The notes beneath the pieces were generated by a model, which saw only the letters and a program-made list of their open reading frames with translations, did no database searches and was not told the DNA's origin. A program made the translations under genes and the position numbers. Shown piece after piece: positions 44,803-52,027 of a stretch of 52,027 bases of DNA. How positions within the stretch are numbered: the stretch's first letter is position 1; each line of letters starts with the position of its first letter. Location: NCBI GenBank assembly GCA_902779395.1, contig CACZBK010000024.1:1-52027 (forward strand). Direction: 5' to 3'. The stretch comes from an uncultured Lachnospiraceae bacterium (GTDB lineage: Bacteria > Bacillota > Clostridia > Lachnospirales > Lachnospiraceae).

Positions 44803-45987
44803 ATGAGCACAAAACTGACTTATAAACCGGATTACGATAACTGCCTCGTTAATCTGTCAAATTCTATCTTAAAGAAATTCGGTGCCCAAACAACCGCTAA
44901 TACTCTTACGCTGGCTGATGAATATCTTAACGGTGAATATAAGAATGTGGTACTTCTGGTACTTGACGCCATGGGTACCTCAATAATAGAAAAGCACCTG
45001 GAAAAGGACAGTTTTTTCAGAAGCCACTTTGCGGGTTCCTTCGATTCGGTTTATCCGCCTACCACCGTTGCCGCAACCACTTCGATATTAAGCGGTGAAT
45101 ACCCCGATGAACACGGCTGGCTGGGCTGGGATATGTTTTTCCCTCAGCTTGGAAAGAATGTGACCGTATTCAATAATAACGAACAGTTATCGGAAAAAGA
45201 AGGTGCTGTACCTACCGGGGAGTATCCGGATGGCAGGAATAAATGGCTGGAAGATTCCATCAAAGAGCCTGTTCTCGCTGCGGAAGAAAACGTGGCATTT
45301 AAGTACATTCCGTATAAAAACATTATTGACAAGATCAATGATGCAGGCGGAAAAGCATACGCCGCAATGCCCTTTTTACCACCATTTCCCAAAAAATTCG
45401 AGGAGATCCTAAAGCAGGTATCAACACTTTGTAATGAAGACGGAAAGAAATTTATCTATTCTTACTGGAATGAACCTGATGGCACCATGCACAGAACAGG
45501 AACAAACAGTCCGGAAACCCACAGCATGATATGCAGTCTTGAAAAAATGGTCGAAGAAACCGTAAACGGCCTGTCCGATACCCTGTTTCTGATAACGGCA
45601 GATCACGGTCATATGGACAGCATAAACCACTGTATCCTTGATTATCCGGAAATACTAAACTGCCTGGTAAGAAAGCCCTCTATCGAGCCGCGTACACTGA
45701 ACTTTTTTGTAAAAGACGAATATAAAGAAAGCTTCCCCGGAATAATCAGAAAATACTTCAATGATAAATTTCTTTTCCTTACAAGAGAAGAAGTTATTTC
45801 AGAAAACTTATTCGGAAAAGGTAACATAAGGGAAGGCCTGGAAGAAATGATCGGCGATTATGTTGCGCTGTCAGTTTCCGATGTAAGCTTATTTAACACA
45901 CATATTGAAGCCCAGGAAATGCCGGGAGGCCATGCCGGGCTTACCTCTGCCGAAGTCACTATTCCCCTTATAGTTATCAACAGGTAA
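44803..45987 (+). CDS. Alkaline phosphatase superfamily enzyme (nucleotide pyrophosphatase/phosphodiesterase-like)
   Basis: A 394-aa metalloenzyme. Superfamily motifs: VVLLVLDAMGTS (metal ligand Asp55), the nucleophile Thr in YPPTTVAATTS (about 87-93), ITADHGHMD (metal ligands) and PGGHAGLT (last His). No signal peptide, so it is probably cytoplasmic and hydrolyses a phosphodiester or phosphomonoester. ATG 44803 lies 7 nt after GGAGG and 40 nt after the -10 box; frames opening upstream run through the promoter. Control by a MerR-type promoter shared with an ABC exporter suggests it acts on the same toxic compound or on damage from it. This link is inferred. Confidence 0.88.
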   Translation: MSTKLTYKPDYDNCLVNLSNSILKKFGAQTTANTLTLADEYLNGEYKNVVLLVLDAMGTSIIEKHLEKDSFFRSHFAGSFDSVYPPTTVAATTSILSGEYPDEHGWLGWDMFFPQLGKNVTVFNNNEQLSEKEGAVPTGEYPDGRNKWLEDSIKEPVLAAEENVAFKYIPYKNIIDKINDAGGKAYAAMPFLPPFPKKFEEILKQVSTLCNEDGKKFIYSYWNEPDGTMHRTGTNSPETHSMICSLEKMVEETVNGLSDTLFLITADHGHMDSINHCILDYPEILNCLVRKPSIEPRTLNFFVKDEYKESFPGIIRKYFNDKFLFLTREEVISENLFGKGNIREGLEEMIGDYVALSVSDVSLFNTHIEAQEMPGGHAGLTSAEVTIPLIVINR

Positions 45988-46004
45988 ATTGACCTGTTGA
46001 TAAC
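45973..46004. terminator. 13-bp perfect inverted repeat over the stop codon
   Basis: GTTATCAACAGGT (45973-45985) with ACCTGTTGATAAC (45992-46004), 6-nt loop. It spans the TAA of the phosphatase-like gene and sits between convergent genes. No T run follows on either side, so it is either a weak terminator or an mRNA-stabilising 3' hairpin. Confidence 0.55.
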
Positions 46005-46026
46005 ACCGGTCTGCTGCCCGGAGAAT

Positions 46027-47463
46027 TTAATCAAATCCGAGGAATGTTTTTAGCTTCTCGTCAGCGATAAGATCCTCTTTGTTGAGCCCAAAGGATCCAC
46101 CCGGAACTATCTCCAGGTAACGGTCCAAAAACTCATCATAAGACTCCGCCTCAAAGCAGTAAGGAGTGATGAAAAACTCCCTGCTGGCTCCTGCAGTACG
46201 GTCACCGGCAGTAACATTTACCTTATAGTCACCTGATTTCAGTTTCGAAAAAGCATATTTCTCCAGCCCCCATCCGTTCAGATCAACCGGCTTTAGCGGA
46301 ACGGAATACGTATCTACAACCGGATTGGCTCTAAGCGCAGCATCCTGATAATCTCTTATCAGTTTTTTTATAAAATCTTCCGCCGAGCTAACACTGTAAA
46401 CAGAAAAATCATCATTCTCATCATATATTTTTACAAATTCCCATTCACCGTCAACATCTTTTATCGAATATTGGCAATAATTCTCAAGCATGTTTTTTTC
46501 AAGCCAACGGTAATCTTTTTTGACATTTTCGTATGCCTTATCCAGATATATCTGAATGTCCATGCCGAATTTAAATTTTTCTTCTGGATTGTAATTCTTA
46601 ACTGTATCTTTTGTATAGTCACACAGGAAATCAACAAACTCGTCTGCCGTACTGCCGCCGGTCCACTCCCTGACCTCTTTCTCTCCCCTGAATGTTCCGC
46701 AATCCATACCAAAGATATACTGTCCGTGACGGGGTACGATAACATAGGGCGTCCTTCTTTTCATCTGTGTCACTGTAGCCCATGGATAAAGCTCTCTTAA
46801 TTTTTCCATCGCTTTTTCGTAGTACACACTGATATCTGTACCGTATTTAAATTTCTCCGGATCTGCAACAGGATTCATGTTAAGTTCCTCTTCGTGCCTT
46901 TTCTCTCTCAAACGTTCTGCTTCCCGTTCGTATACTTCATCGGAACTTAAGGCTGTCCATGCCCACACTTTGTCCATGCTGTAACTGGCCAGGGCCGATG
47001 CATAAATAAAAAGACCTTCTTTACCATCGGGAAACTGATCCCATCGTCCGGACGCCAGCCTTCCGTCAGTCAGTATCAGAAGACAATACTGCTCGCTTTC
47101 AGGCAGATGTCCTTCCTTTAAAGGCTTAAAATCCCCGATCTTTACACTGTATACGCCGTCTTCTTCGGGTCCCAGATTTATCTGCCGGACATTTTCATCT
47201 TCCAGGCATTCTGTCAGATCGTAGCTCTTCAGCAAATGCCATTTTGCTACTTCGTTTACATCAACCGAATCTGCTGTTCCCCGGCCGAAATGCCCGGCTA
47301 AAGTCTCAGCATCACCACTGTTCGGATACCATTGTCCAGCGGTATAACGCCCGTCTTTTAATTCGAGAAGACAAAACTCTCCATACTCCGGCATATCATC
47401 TGTTTTAACATCATGAAATTCATTAAATGATATACTTAGCTTTGTAAGATCGCATTTATACAT
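46027..47463 (-). CDS. Unknown protein with two internal domain duplications
   Basis: A 478-aa protein of no family I recognise. The N-terminal part holds two related units of about 90 residues (YGEFCLLELKDGRYTAGQW and SEQYCLLILTDGRLASGRW), each ending in a W-x-x-L motif, a little like DUF551 domains. The C-terminal part has another pair (FKYGTDISVYYEKAMEKL and FKFGMDIQIYLDKAYENV, about 90 residues each). Acidic, no signal peptide. I chose ATG 47463 because GGAGG lies 7-9 nt upstream; an ATG at 47523 would overlap the preceding gene. It is co-directional with the next two genes and may form an operon with them. Confidence 0.72.
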   Translation of the reverse strand: MYKCDLTKLSISFNEFHDVKTDDMPEYGEFCLLELKDGRYTAGQWYPNSGDAETLAGHFGRGTADSVDVNEVAKWHLLKSYDLTECLEDENVRQINLGPEEDGVYSVKIGDFKPLKEGHLPESEQYCLLILTDGRLASGRWDQFPDGKEGLFIYASALASYSMDKVWAWTALSSDEVYEREAERLREKRHEEELNMNPVADPEKFKYGTDISVYYEKAMEKLRELYPWATVTQMKRRTPYVIVPRHGQYIFGMDCGTFRGEKEVREWTGGSTADEFVDFLCDYTKDTVKNYNPEEKFKFGMDIQIYLDKAYENVKKDYRWLEKNMLENYCQYSIKDVDGEWEFVKIYDENDDFSVYSVSSAEDFIKKLIRDYQDAALRANPVVDTYSVPLKPVDLNGWGLEKYAFSKLKSGDYKVNVTAGDRTAGASREFFITPYCFEAESYDEFLDRYLEIVPGGSFGLNKEDLIADEKLKTFLGFD

Positions 47464-47509
47464 GATCTGCTCCTCCGCCTCTTTCGCTGTTCTTAACCGG
47501 GTATCGATC

Positions 47510-48034
47510 TCATACGGTACCATCCTGATGCATCTTTTGAAGACGCTTCACCCAATAAGGATTCTCCTTATCAAATATCTCCTTCTGCCCGGTAGTGAGT
47601 TTATCCGGGTAGTCCGTCATAAGATTAAAAACATTTTCTTTATCAAAAGAAAATTTATGTTCATCTCCGCTCTCCTTTAGCCACCAGATAGTATCGCTTC
47701 GTTTTTTCTTATAAAAATACCGGTCACCTCCGGATGTCAGCATTCGCTCCTGATCTTCCCGCGCGATCCTTTCACGTTCAAGGGCTTCTTCTTTCTTCCT
47801 TTGTTCCCTTTCAGCTGCTATCTTCTCAAAATACTCTGCCTCGCTTTTTTCCAGAGCATAATAAACATCAACATAATCATATGCAGATCCGATATGATAT
47901 TCTTCAGATTCTACAAGATAATATTCACCTGCTTCATTCTTATAAACAGATCTTGTGGTTCTGTTATAACCCTCATTTACTTCGATACAGAATTGAAATT
48001 CTACTTTCCCATTAGGGGCGTCGACCTTTTTCAT
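47510..48034 (-). CDS. Unknown protein with a charged coiled-coil segment
   Basis: A 174-aa soluble protein. N-terminal beta-rich part (KVEFQFCIEVNEGYNRTTRSVY), then a highly charged helix (about 70-100, EKIAAEREQRKKEEALERER) likely to be a coiled coil, and a C-terminal part with W-rich DTIWWLKESGDEHKF. ATG 48034 follows GGAGG; an upstream TTG at 48052 overlaps the ribosome site itself. The N-terminus has features of small accessory proteins but no function can be given. Confidence 0.7.
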   Translation of the reverse strand: MKKVDAPNGKVEFQFCIEVNEGYNRTTRSVYKNEAGEYYLVESEEYHIGSAYDYVDVYYALEKSEAEYFEKIAAEREQRKKEEALERERIAREDQERMLTSGGDRYFYKKKRSDTIWWLKESGDEHKFSFDKENVFNLMTDYPDKLTTGQKEIFDKENPYWVKRLQKMHQDGTV

Positions 48035-48117
48035 ACATATATTCCTCCGCAATCTGAAACATCCGCAGAGACGCAGCCCTGCGGATGAACAGAAAAACCT
48101 TCATTTACAACAGCGTC

Positions 48118-49032
48118 TCAATCCGAAACACTTACAAAGACCATATCCTGATGTGAAGGATCCTCATGATCAGCCCAGACTATACCGCCATTATCAAAGT
48201 AGAAATTAACCGAGCCATCGCCGTATTCCGAATGCTTTGAGCTGACTTCACCGTTTTCCATTTCAAGAACGATAAGCTCGCCATCATCACTGAACAGGAA
48301 TTCATACTCTTCATCAAACACACATTTATATTCCCATACCCTGACTTCATTATTTATCTCAGGGCTTTCTATCGATACAAAGTAACTGTTGTTTCCGTTA
48401 TCGAAGATCTCCATTACGTACCCATCACACTCCCAGGTCCCTACAAAGAAATATCCGTATACATCACCCATGCCCTCTCCCGTATACTGTGCTTCGGAAG
48501 CGGAACGCATGAAATGCATGGCACCGTCCTGTTCGGAATAAATGTCGTTAGGATAGGGATCATCCTCATTAACAGCAAAAGATGTCCACTCATTTCCGTC
48601 TTCATCTACGAATCTGTACCAGAGGGATATGTCGCCGTTCGGATGTTCCTCACTGAACAGGTCAACCGTACCCTTTGAAGAGCCAAGGATCGTCATGTCC
48701 TCCAGTTCGTAGTAATACATACCATTCTCAGAATAAACCGTAAGGTACATGGGATCCATGTCATCATCCGCATATACCCATTCTCCAAGAAGCGGTGCAA
48801 AAACCGCATCGTAATCCTCTCCGTCAACTTCAATGGGTTCATCCACATCAGGATCTTCAGGTTCTTCAGGTTCCTCTTCCTTATTTTCTTTGTTTTCTTC
48901 TTTCGCGTCCCCGTCTGTCTCCTTTTCCTGCTTTTCCTTAGCAGGTGAAGGTTCATCCGCTTTCCCGCAGGCGGTAAGTGCAGTGCATCCCAGTGCACCG
49001 ATCAGTGTGAGCATTAAAAGTCTCTTTTTCAT
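48118..49032 (-). CDS. Lipoprotein of unknown function with acidic linker
   Basis: A 304-aa predicted lipoprotein, lipobox L-T-A-C (Cys22). Residues about 25-70 are a low-complexity acidic and lysine-rich linker (KEENKENKEEEPEEPEDP), followed by a soluble beta-rich domain with two similar blocks (LLGEWVYADDD... and FFVGTWECDGYV...), each beginning with a G-x-W motif, as in calycin- or lipocalin-like folds. GGAGGGA upstream of ATG. Surface display through the linker is likely; no ligand is known. Confidence 0.82.
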   Translation of the reverse strand: MKKRLLMLTLIGALGCTALTACGKADEPSPAKEKQEKETDGDAKEENKENKEEEPEEPEDPDVDEPIEVDGEDYDAVFAPLLGEWVYADDDMDPMYLTVYSENGMYYYELEDMTILGSSKGTVDLFSEEHPNGDISLWYRFVDEDGNEWTSFAVNEDDPYPNDIYSEQDGAMHFMRSASEAQYTGEGMGDVYGYFFVGTWECDGYVMEIFDNGNNSYFVSIESPEINNEVRVWEYKCVFDEEYEFLFSDDGELIVLEMENGEVSSKHSEYGDGSVNFYFDNGGIVWADHEDPSHQDMVFVSVSD

Positions 49033-49182
49033 AATCTTCCCTCCGCAAACTTTCTTTTTACTAAAACAGTATCAGCAAAACTACGACAGATATTTTACCA
49101 TATCTGCACAAAATATCAATTTTTATCAACTGCTGACATCACTCCTCCCACTGATCCTCAAGATACCAGATCCCGTAATCGA

Positions 49183-49311
49183 TCATCTCATGTTCGCCCG
49201 CCTGCTCTTTCTCCAGTAATATGCAAACAGGATAAAAAGAAAGAAAATCCCGGCAAGCAGCAATACTATGAGCAGCGTCTTACTGTCCATTTCATCAATA
49301 AAAGAAAACAT
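49183..49311 (-). CDS. Small single-pass membrane protein, 42 aa
   Basis: MFSFIDEMDS, then a hydrophobic helix (KTLLIVLLLAGIFFLFILFA), then a basic tail (YYWRKSRRANMR). ATG 49311 follows GGAGAGGG by about 5 nt. This is a credible small membrane protein with positive-inside topology. A 15-codon frame (MIDYGIWYLEDQWEE, 49139-49186) begins at the overlapping ATGA and may be a coupled microprotein or chance. Confidence 0.6.
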   Translation of the reverse strand: MFSFIDEMDSKTLLIVLLLAGIFFLFILFAYYWRKSRRANMR

Positions 49312-49331
49312 ATAACCCTCTCCTTCTGAAG

Positions 49332-49357
49332 ACGCGGGGACGGACCTCGTGGTTTTT
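49332..49357. repeat. Short palindromic repeat unit
   Basis: ACGCGGGGACGGACCTCGTGG followed in two parts by TTTTT: the consensus half of the repeat family. It directly precedes the promoter of the 37-codon gene. Confidence 0.75.
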
Positions 49358-49361
49358 CTGC

Positions 49362-49390
49362 TTGACATGAAATCACGTGCGGAGTATACT
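49362..49390 (+). promoter_or_regulatory. Promoter of the 37-codon gene
   Basis: TTGACA (49362-49367), 17-bp spacer, TATACT (49385-49390). The next 190 nt contain one short open frame and a terminator, so the transcript is a unit of about 210 nt. Confidence 0.85.
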
Positions 49391-49430
49391 TTGAAACCAT
49401 ATAAAGTAAAACAATGGAAAGGGTAACAAG

Positions 49431-49544
49431 ATGTTAAATCGCACATCCGCAATTGAGTGGTCATCTGTCTATGCTATGCATGTTGTCGTCAACGTGTATG
49501 GTTTTAGTTTTGAGCATTCAAATACGGATCCAGGTAAGCGATAG
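49431..49544 (+). CDS. Small gene, 37 codons, own promoter and terminator
   Basis: A frame encoding MLNRTSAIEWSSVYAMHVVV and a further 17 residues (NVYGFSFEHSNTDPGKR). GGAAAGGG lies 7-12 nt before ATG. It stands alone between a consensus promoter (49362-49390) and a strong terminator (49578-49610). No known motif, no signal peptide; mildly hydrophobic centre. Alternatively the transcript is a regulatory small RNA and the frame is incidental. Confidence 0.55.
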   Translation: MLNRTSAIEWSSVYAMHVVVNVYGFSFEHSNTDPGKR

Positions 49545-49577
49545 GTTATCCTTTCAATCAGAATTCAGAGCATATGA

Positions 49578-49610
49578 AACCACTTATCTGTCCGGGTAAG
49601 TGGTTTTTTA
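49578..49610 (+). terminator. Rho-independent terminator of the 37-codon gene
   Basis: 9-bp perfect stem (AACCACTTA 49578-49586 with TAAGTGGTT 49597-49605), 10-nt loop, then a T run to 49609. Confidence 0.92.
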
Positions 49611-49624
49611 TATCATGACGTTGG

Positions 49625-49784
49625 AAAACCACGAGGTCCGTCCAAGTCACAAGAAGGGGCCTGCCTTTTGACATTAGGAGGGACCCGCATCGCGGGAGGT
49701 ACCTGATGCCGCTTAAAAGGTGGGAAGATCGTCTTGTGACCCATGATTTCAGAAGTGGGAAGATCGTCTTGTGACCCGTGGTTT
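49625..49784 (+). repeat. Structured MITE-like element, copy C, with duplicated tail
   Basis: Starts AAAACCACGAGGTCCG and follows copies A and B through the nested stems. The tail GTGGGAAGATCGTCTTGTGACCC occurs twice (49720-49742 and 49755-49777), separated by CATGATTTCAGA, making this copy 35 bp longer. The second tail ends with the usual GTGGTTT. It is located upstream of the GNAT gene. Confidence 0.85.
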
Positions 49785-49880
49785 GCAGGTAGTAGATGAG
49801 ATGTTTGAGAAAACCCTAGAAAAGAGAAGGGTAACTGTACAGGCGGCGCAGAAAGCATTTGCAAATTGAAGGAGGTTTCT

Positions 49881-50870
49881 ATGAGCAGGTATGTGTACAG
49901 AAGAGCAAATCCGGAAGAAGCAGAAAAGGTATGCGGCATCGTTCAGGGGACAAAAGCAGCGATATATCCGCATTACTACACACAGGCGGTGGTGGATTTT
50001 TTCAGAAGGCTGCATAGTCTGGAAAATATAACAAAAGATATTGCGGAAGGCAGGATCGATGTGCTGCTTGTGGATGGAGAAGTTGTCGGAACCGGAAGCC
50101 GTATAGATGATCATATCACGAGAGTATATGTGCTGCCGGAGCATGAAGGAAAAGGCTACGGGTCGATCATTATGGATCATCTGGAAGCGGAGATCTTTAA
50201 CGAGTACGATAAATGCGACCTGGATGCTTCGCTCCCGGCTACACTGTTTTATGAGCATCGTGGTTTCAAAACCGTGGAACACAAAAAGCACGATATTGGC
50301 GACGGCGAAGTGATGATCTACGAGATCATGGAAAAGAAGCGGCCGGCAAAGATCGAAATGCTTAGATTAAGACAGTATAAACCGGAGGATGCAGCAACGA
50401 TCGTTTCCTGGTGCAGGGATGAGGAGAGTTTTCGTAAATGGACATCGGACAGATATGAATCATTTCCGATCACGGCGGAAGATATGAATCGTAAGTATAT
50501 CGATAATAACGGCGATTGCGAAGAGCCGGATAATTTCTATCCGTTGACAGCCTTTGACGGGAACGGGATCGTGGGACATCTGATCCTTCGTTATATCGGA
50601 GCAGATAAGAAGGAGATGCGCATCGGTTTTGTAATAGTAGATGATTCAAGAAGAGGGAAAGGTTATGGCCGGGAGATGATCTGTCTGGCGCTGAAATACG
50701 CTTTTGATCTTTTTAAAGCAGAGAGGGTGACGCTTGGCGTGTTTGATAATAATCAGCCGGCGTATCGCTGTTATAAAGCGGCCGGGTTTAAGGAGTTTTC
50801 GGAGCGCGAAGTATTGCTTCTTGGAGAAAACTGGCGCTGTATCGAAATGGAGTGCAGGAGGCAGAGCTAA
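49881..50870 (+). CDS. Tandem GNAT acetyltransferase
   Basis: A 329-aa protein of two fused GNAT domains. The first (about 1-150) has the acetyl-CoA loop VLPEHEGKGYGSIIMDHL; the second (about 155-329) has VDDSRRGKGYGREMICLAL and a C-terminal NNQPAYRCYKAAGFKEF. Each could transfer an acetyl group to a small amine or a protein N-terminus; the substrates are unknown. ATG 49881 follows AAGGAGG. Confidence 0.92.
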   Translation: MSRYVYRRANPEEAEKVCGIVQGTKAAIYPHYYTQAVVDFFRRLHSLENITKDIAEGRIDVLLVDGEVVGTGSRIDDHITRVYVLPEHEGKGYGSIIMDHLEAEIFNEYDKCDLDASLPATLFYEHRGFKTVEHKKHDIGDGEVMIYEIMEKKRPAKIEMLRLRQYKPEDAATIVSWCRDEESFRKWTSDRYESFPITAEDMNRKYIDNNGDCEEPDNFYPLTAFDGNGIVGHLILRYIGADKKEMRIGFVIVDDSRRGKGYGREMICLALKYAFDLFKAERVTLGVFDNNQPAYRCYKAAGFKEFSEREVLLLGENWRCIEMECRRQS

Positions 50871-50879
50871 GAAAAAAAA

Positions 50880-50904
50880 CGAGGTCCTTCCTCGTGGTTT
50901 TTTT
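50880..50904 (+). terminator. Repeat-derived terminator after the GNAT gene
   Basis: CGAGG-TCCTT-CCTCG hairpin, preceded by an A run and followed by TGG and seven T. It is a short member of the palindrome family, 10 nt after the GNAT stop. Confidence 0.8.
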
Positions 50905-50990
50905 CGGGTTGTGAAATACTGATAAAAATAGTATAATTCGGCGCAATGGAAATGATACGGAAGAAATGAAGAAAGCGGGTTTCGGAAAAG

Positions 50991-51950
50991 GTGGAAAATC
51001 TGATATTTAGTTTAAATGCAACTGTGCCGATCTTTACACTGATGGTTTTGGGCTACCTTTTCCGAAAGATCGGACTGATCGATGAGAAAGCATCCGCATG
51101 GATGAATAAATTCGTATTTAAGGCGGCGCTTCCGGTACTGGTATTTAAGGATCTTGCAGATCAGGATTTTGCCAGGACCTGGAATGGGAAATTTGTGCTG
51201 TTCTGTTTTGCAGTAACTTCGGTAAGTATCGCAGTCATTGCGCTGTTGTCAAAATGGATCGTTAAAGACAGGGCGAAACGTGGAGAGTTTATTCAGAGCT
51301 CTTATCGCAGCAGCGCAGCGCTTTTAGGGATAGCTTTTATCCATAATATCTATGGTGACGGTGCATCAGGGATGGGGCCGTTGATGATACTCGGCAGTGT
51401 CCCGCTGTATAATATTTTTGCTGTGATCGTTCTGATGCTGACAGCAGAGGATGTTAAAAGCGGTCAGGATATTGGAAAGCGGATACGGTCTACGATCCGT
51501 GGGATCTTTACAAATCCGATCATTCTGGGGATAGCTGTCGGAATGCTGTGGTCCGTTCTACGTATTCCGCAGCCGAAAGTTTTTCGGACTATCGTTTCTG
51601 ATATCGCAGTCCTCGCAACGCCGCTGGGTCTGATGTCCATGGGTGCTGCTTTTGACTTTAGAAAGGCATTAAACGAACTCAAACCGGCGTTGATAGCATC
51701 ATTCATAAAGCTGTTTGTGCTGGCTGCGGTTTTTCTTCCTTTAGCAGTAATGCTGGGATTTGCCGGAGAACAGATAGTTGCGATACTTGTGATGCTTGGT
51801 TCGGCGACAACTGTGAGTTGCTATATTATGGCAAAGAGTATGGGACACGAAGGAACGCTGAGCAGCAGTGTGATCATGCTGACCACCTTCGGCTGCTCAT
51901 TCTCATTAACATTCTGGCTCTATATTCTGAGAACCCTTCAGGTGATATGA
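50991..51950 (+). CDS. AEC-family (auxin efflux carrier-like) transporter
   Basis: A 319-aa membrane protein with about ten helices in two five-helix repeats. It starts LNATVPIFTLMVLGYLFRKIGLID, a family hallmark, and has FRTIVSDIAVLATPLGLMSMGAAF near the middle of the second repeat. Bacterial members move malate, malonate or other organic acids. The start is GTG 50991 with only a weak ribosome site. The gene ends immediately before the convergent ABC exporter stop. Confidence 0.92.
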   Translation: MENLIFSLNATVPIFTLMVLGYLFRKIGLIDEKASAWMNKFVFKAALPVLVFKDLADQDFARTWNGKFVLFCFAVTSVSIAVIALLSKWIVKDRAKRGEFIQSSYRSSAALLGIAFIHNIYGDGASGMGPLMILGSVPLYNIFAVIVLMLTAEDVKSGQDIGKRIRSTIRGIFTNPIILGIAVGMLWSVLRIPQPKVFRTIVSDIAVLATPLGLMSMGAAFDFRKALNELKPALIASFIKLFVLAAVFLPLAVMLGFAGEQIVAILVMLGSATTVSCYIMAKSMGHEGTLSSSVIMLTTFGCSFSLTFWLYILRTLQVI

Positions 51951-52027
51951 TCAGGCCAGCTGGGCCTTCTGCATATTATAGTAAATTCCTTTCTTTTCCA
52001 TGAGCTGATCATGTGTGCCGCTTTCAG
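51951..52027 (-). CDS. ABC exporter, C-terminal end only (5' part outside window)
   Basis: The last 25 codons read ESGTHDQLMEKKGIYYNMQK and AQLA, the end of an ABC exporter ATPase domain (the usual E-x-G-T-H-x-x-L tail). The rest of the gene lies beyond the right edge. The stop codon (51951-51953) adjoins the AEC gene stop. Confidence 0.85.
   Translation of the reverse strand, partial: ESGTHDQLMEKKGIYYNMQKAQLA

Noticed and set aside
45973-46004. DnaA-box-like TTATCAACA inverted pair as a replication origin
   Set aside because: Each box differs from TTATNCACA, there are only two, and they overlap a stop codon. No dnaA/dnaN genes or AT-rich unwinding region nearby.

Overview
The window looks like chromosomal DNA of an anaerobic Clostridia, most likely Lachnospiraceae of a gut or rumen. 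The reasons are moderate GC, strong GGAGG ribosome sites, a CIRCE/HrcA-type heat-shock operator, LytTR-DUF3021 pairs, a 4Fe-4S aldo/keto reductase, an EFR1-type flavodoxin/ferredoxin protein, VanY-like and S66 peptidases, and a GH29/GH2 glycan cluster. Species cannot be assigned from sequence alone. No tRNA, rRNA, CRISPR array, phage gene or transposase gene was seen.

Layout. (1) 1-1187: 3'-truncated serpin lipoprotein gene (minus) with an apparent 1-nt frameshift in its signal peptide. (2) 1520-8274: ABC ATPase, large FtsX permease, lipoprotein Ntn-hydrolase of C45 type, response regulator and histidine kinase; probably an envelope-stress or peptide-detoxification system. (3) 8361-11811: Fe-S aldo/keto reductase, CIRCE-controlled Hsp20 with a possible RNA-thermometer leader, and a small ABC transporter pair. 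(4) 11986-22300: deformylase-like protein, SGNH hydrolase, polysaccharide deacetylase and aldose epimerase, then an AraC-controlled glycan operon of GH29 fucosidase, GH2 beta-galactosidase and an unrecognised alpha/alpha-barrel-like protein. (5) 22343-34018: a GT32 gene and a small lipoprotein gene that seem once to have been adjacent, now separated by about 9.8 kb. That segment carries two LytTR-DUF3021 modules, an ABC-2 transporter, a two-gene ABC exporter and a MerR-methyltransferase fusion. Remnants of the lipoprotein/GT32 junction lie at both ends. (6) 34160-41209: a membrane-anchored unknown, an EFR1-TetR-glycosyltransferase operon with a visible TetR-type operator, and a methyltransferase/MutS2-like operon behind a long leader that resembles a ribosome-sensing attenuator. 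(7) 41274-52027: cell-wall peptidases, an XRE regulator, an alkaline-phosphatase-superfamily enzyme, a cluster of unknown proteins and a lipoprotein, a 37-codon gene with its own promoter and terminator, a double GNAT acetyltransferase, an AEC transporter and the end of an ABC exporter.

Two threads link distant parts. First, the exporter operon at 26.7 kb and the phosphatase-like gene at 44.8 kb share nearly identical promoters with the 19-bp spacer typical of MerR-activated promoters; the MerR-methyltransferase protein encoded behind the exporters is the natural candidate regulator of both. Second, short palindromic repeats built on GGGGACGGACC / GGTCCGTCCCC, and a structured 126-bp element that shares their ends (three copies), occupy many intergenic gaps. 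They often abut or supply stop codons and probably act as terminators. The mobilising enzyme, if any, is outside the window.
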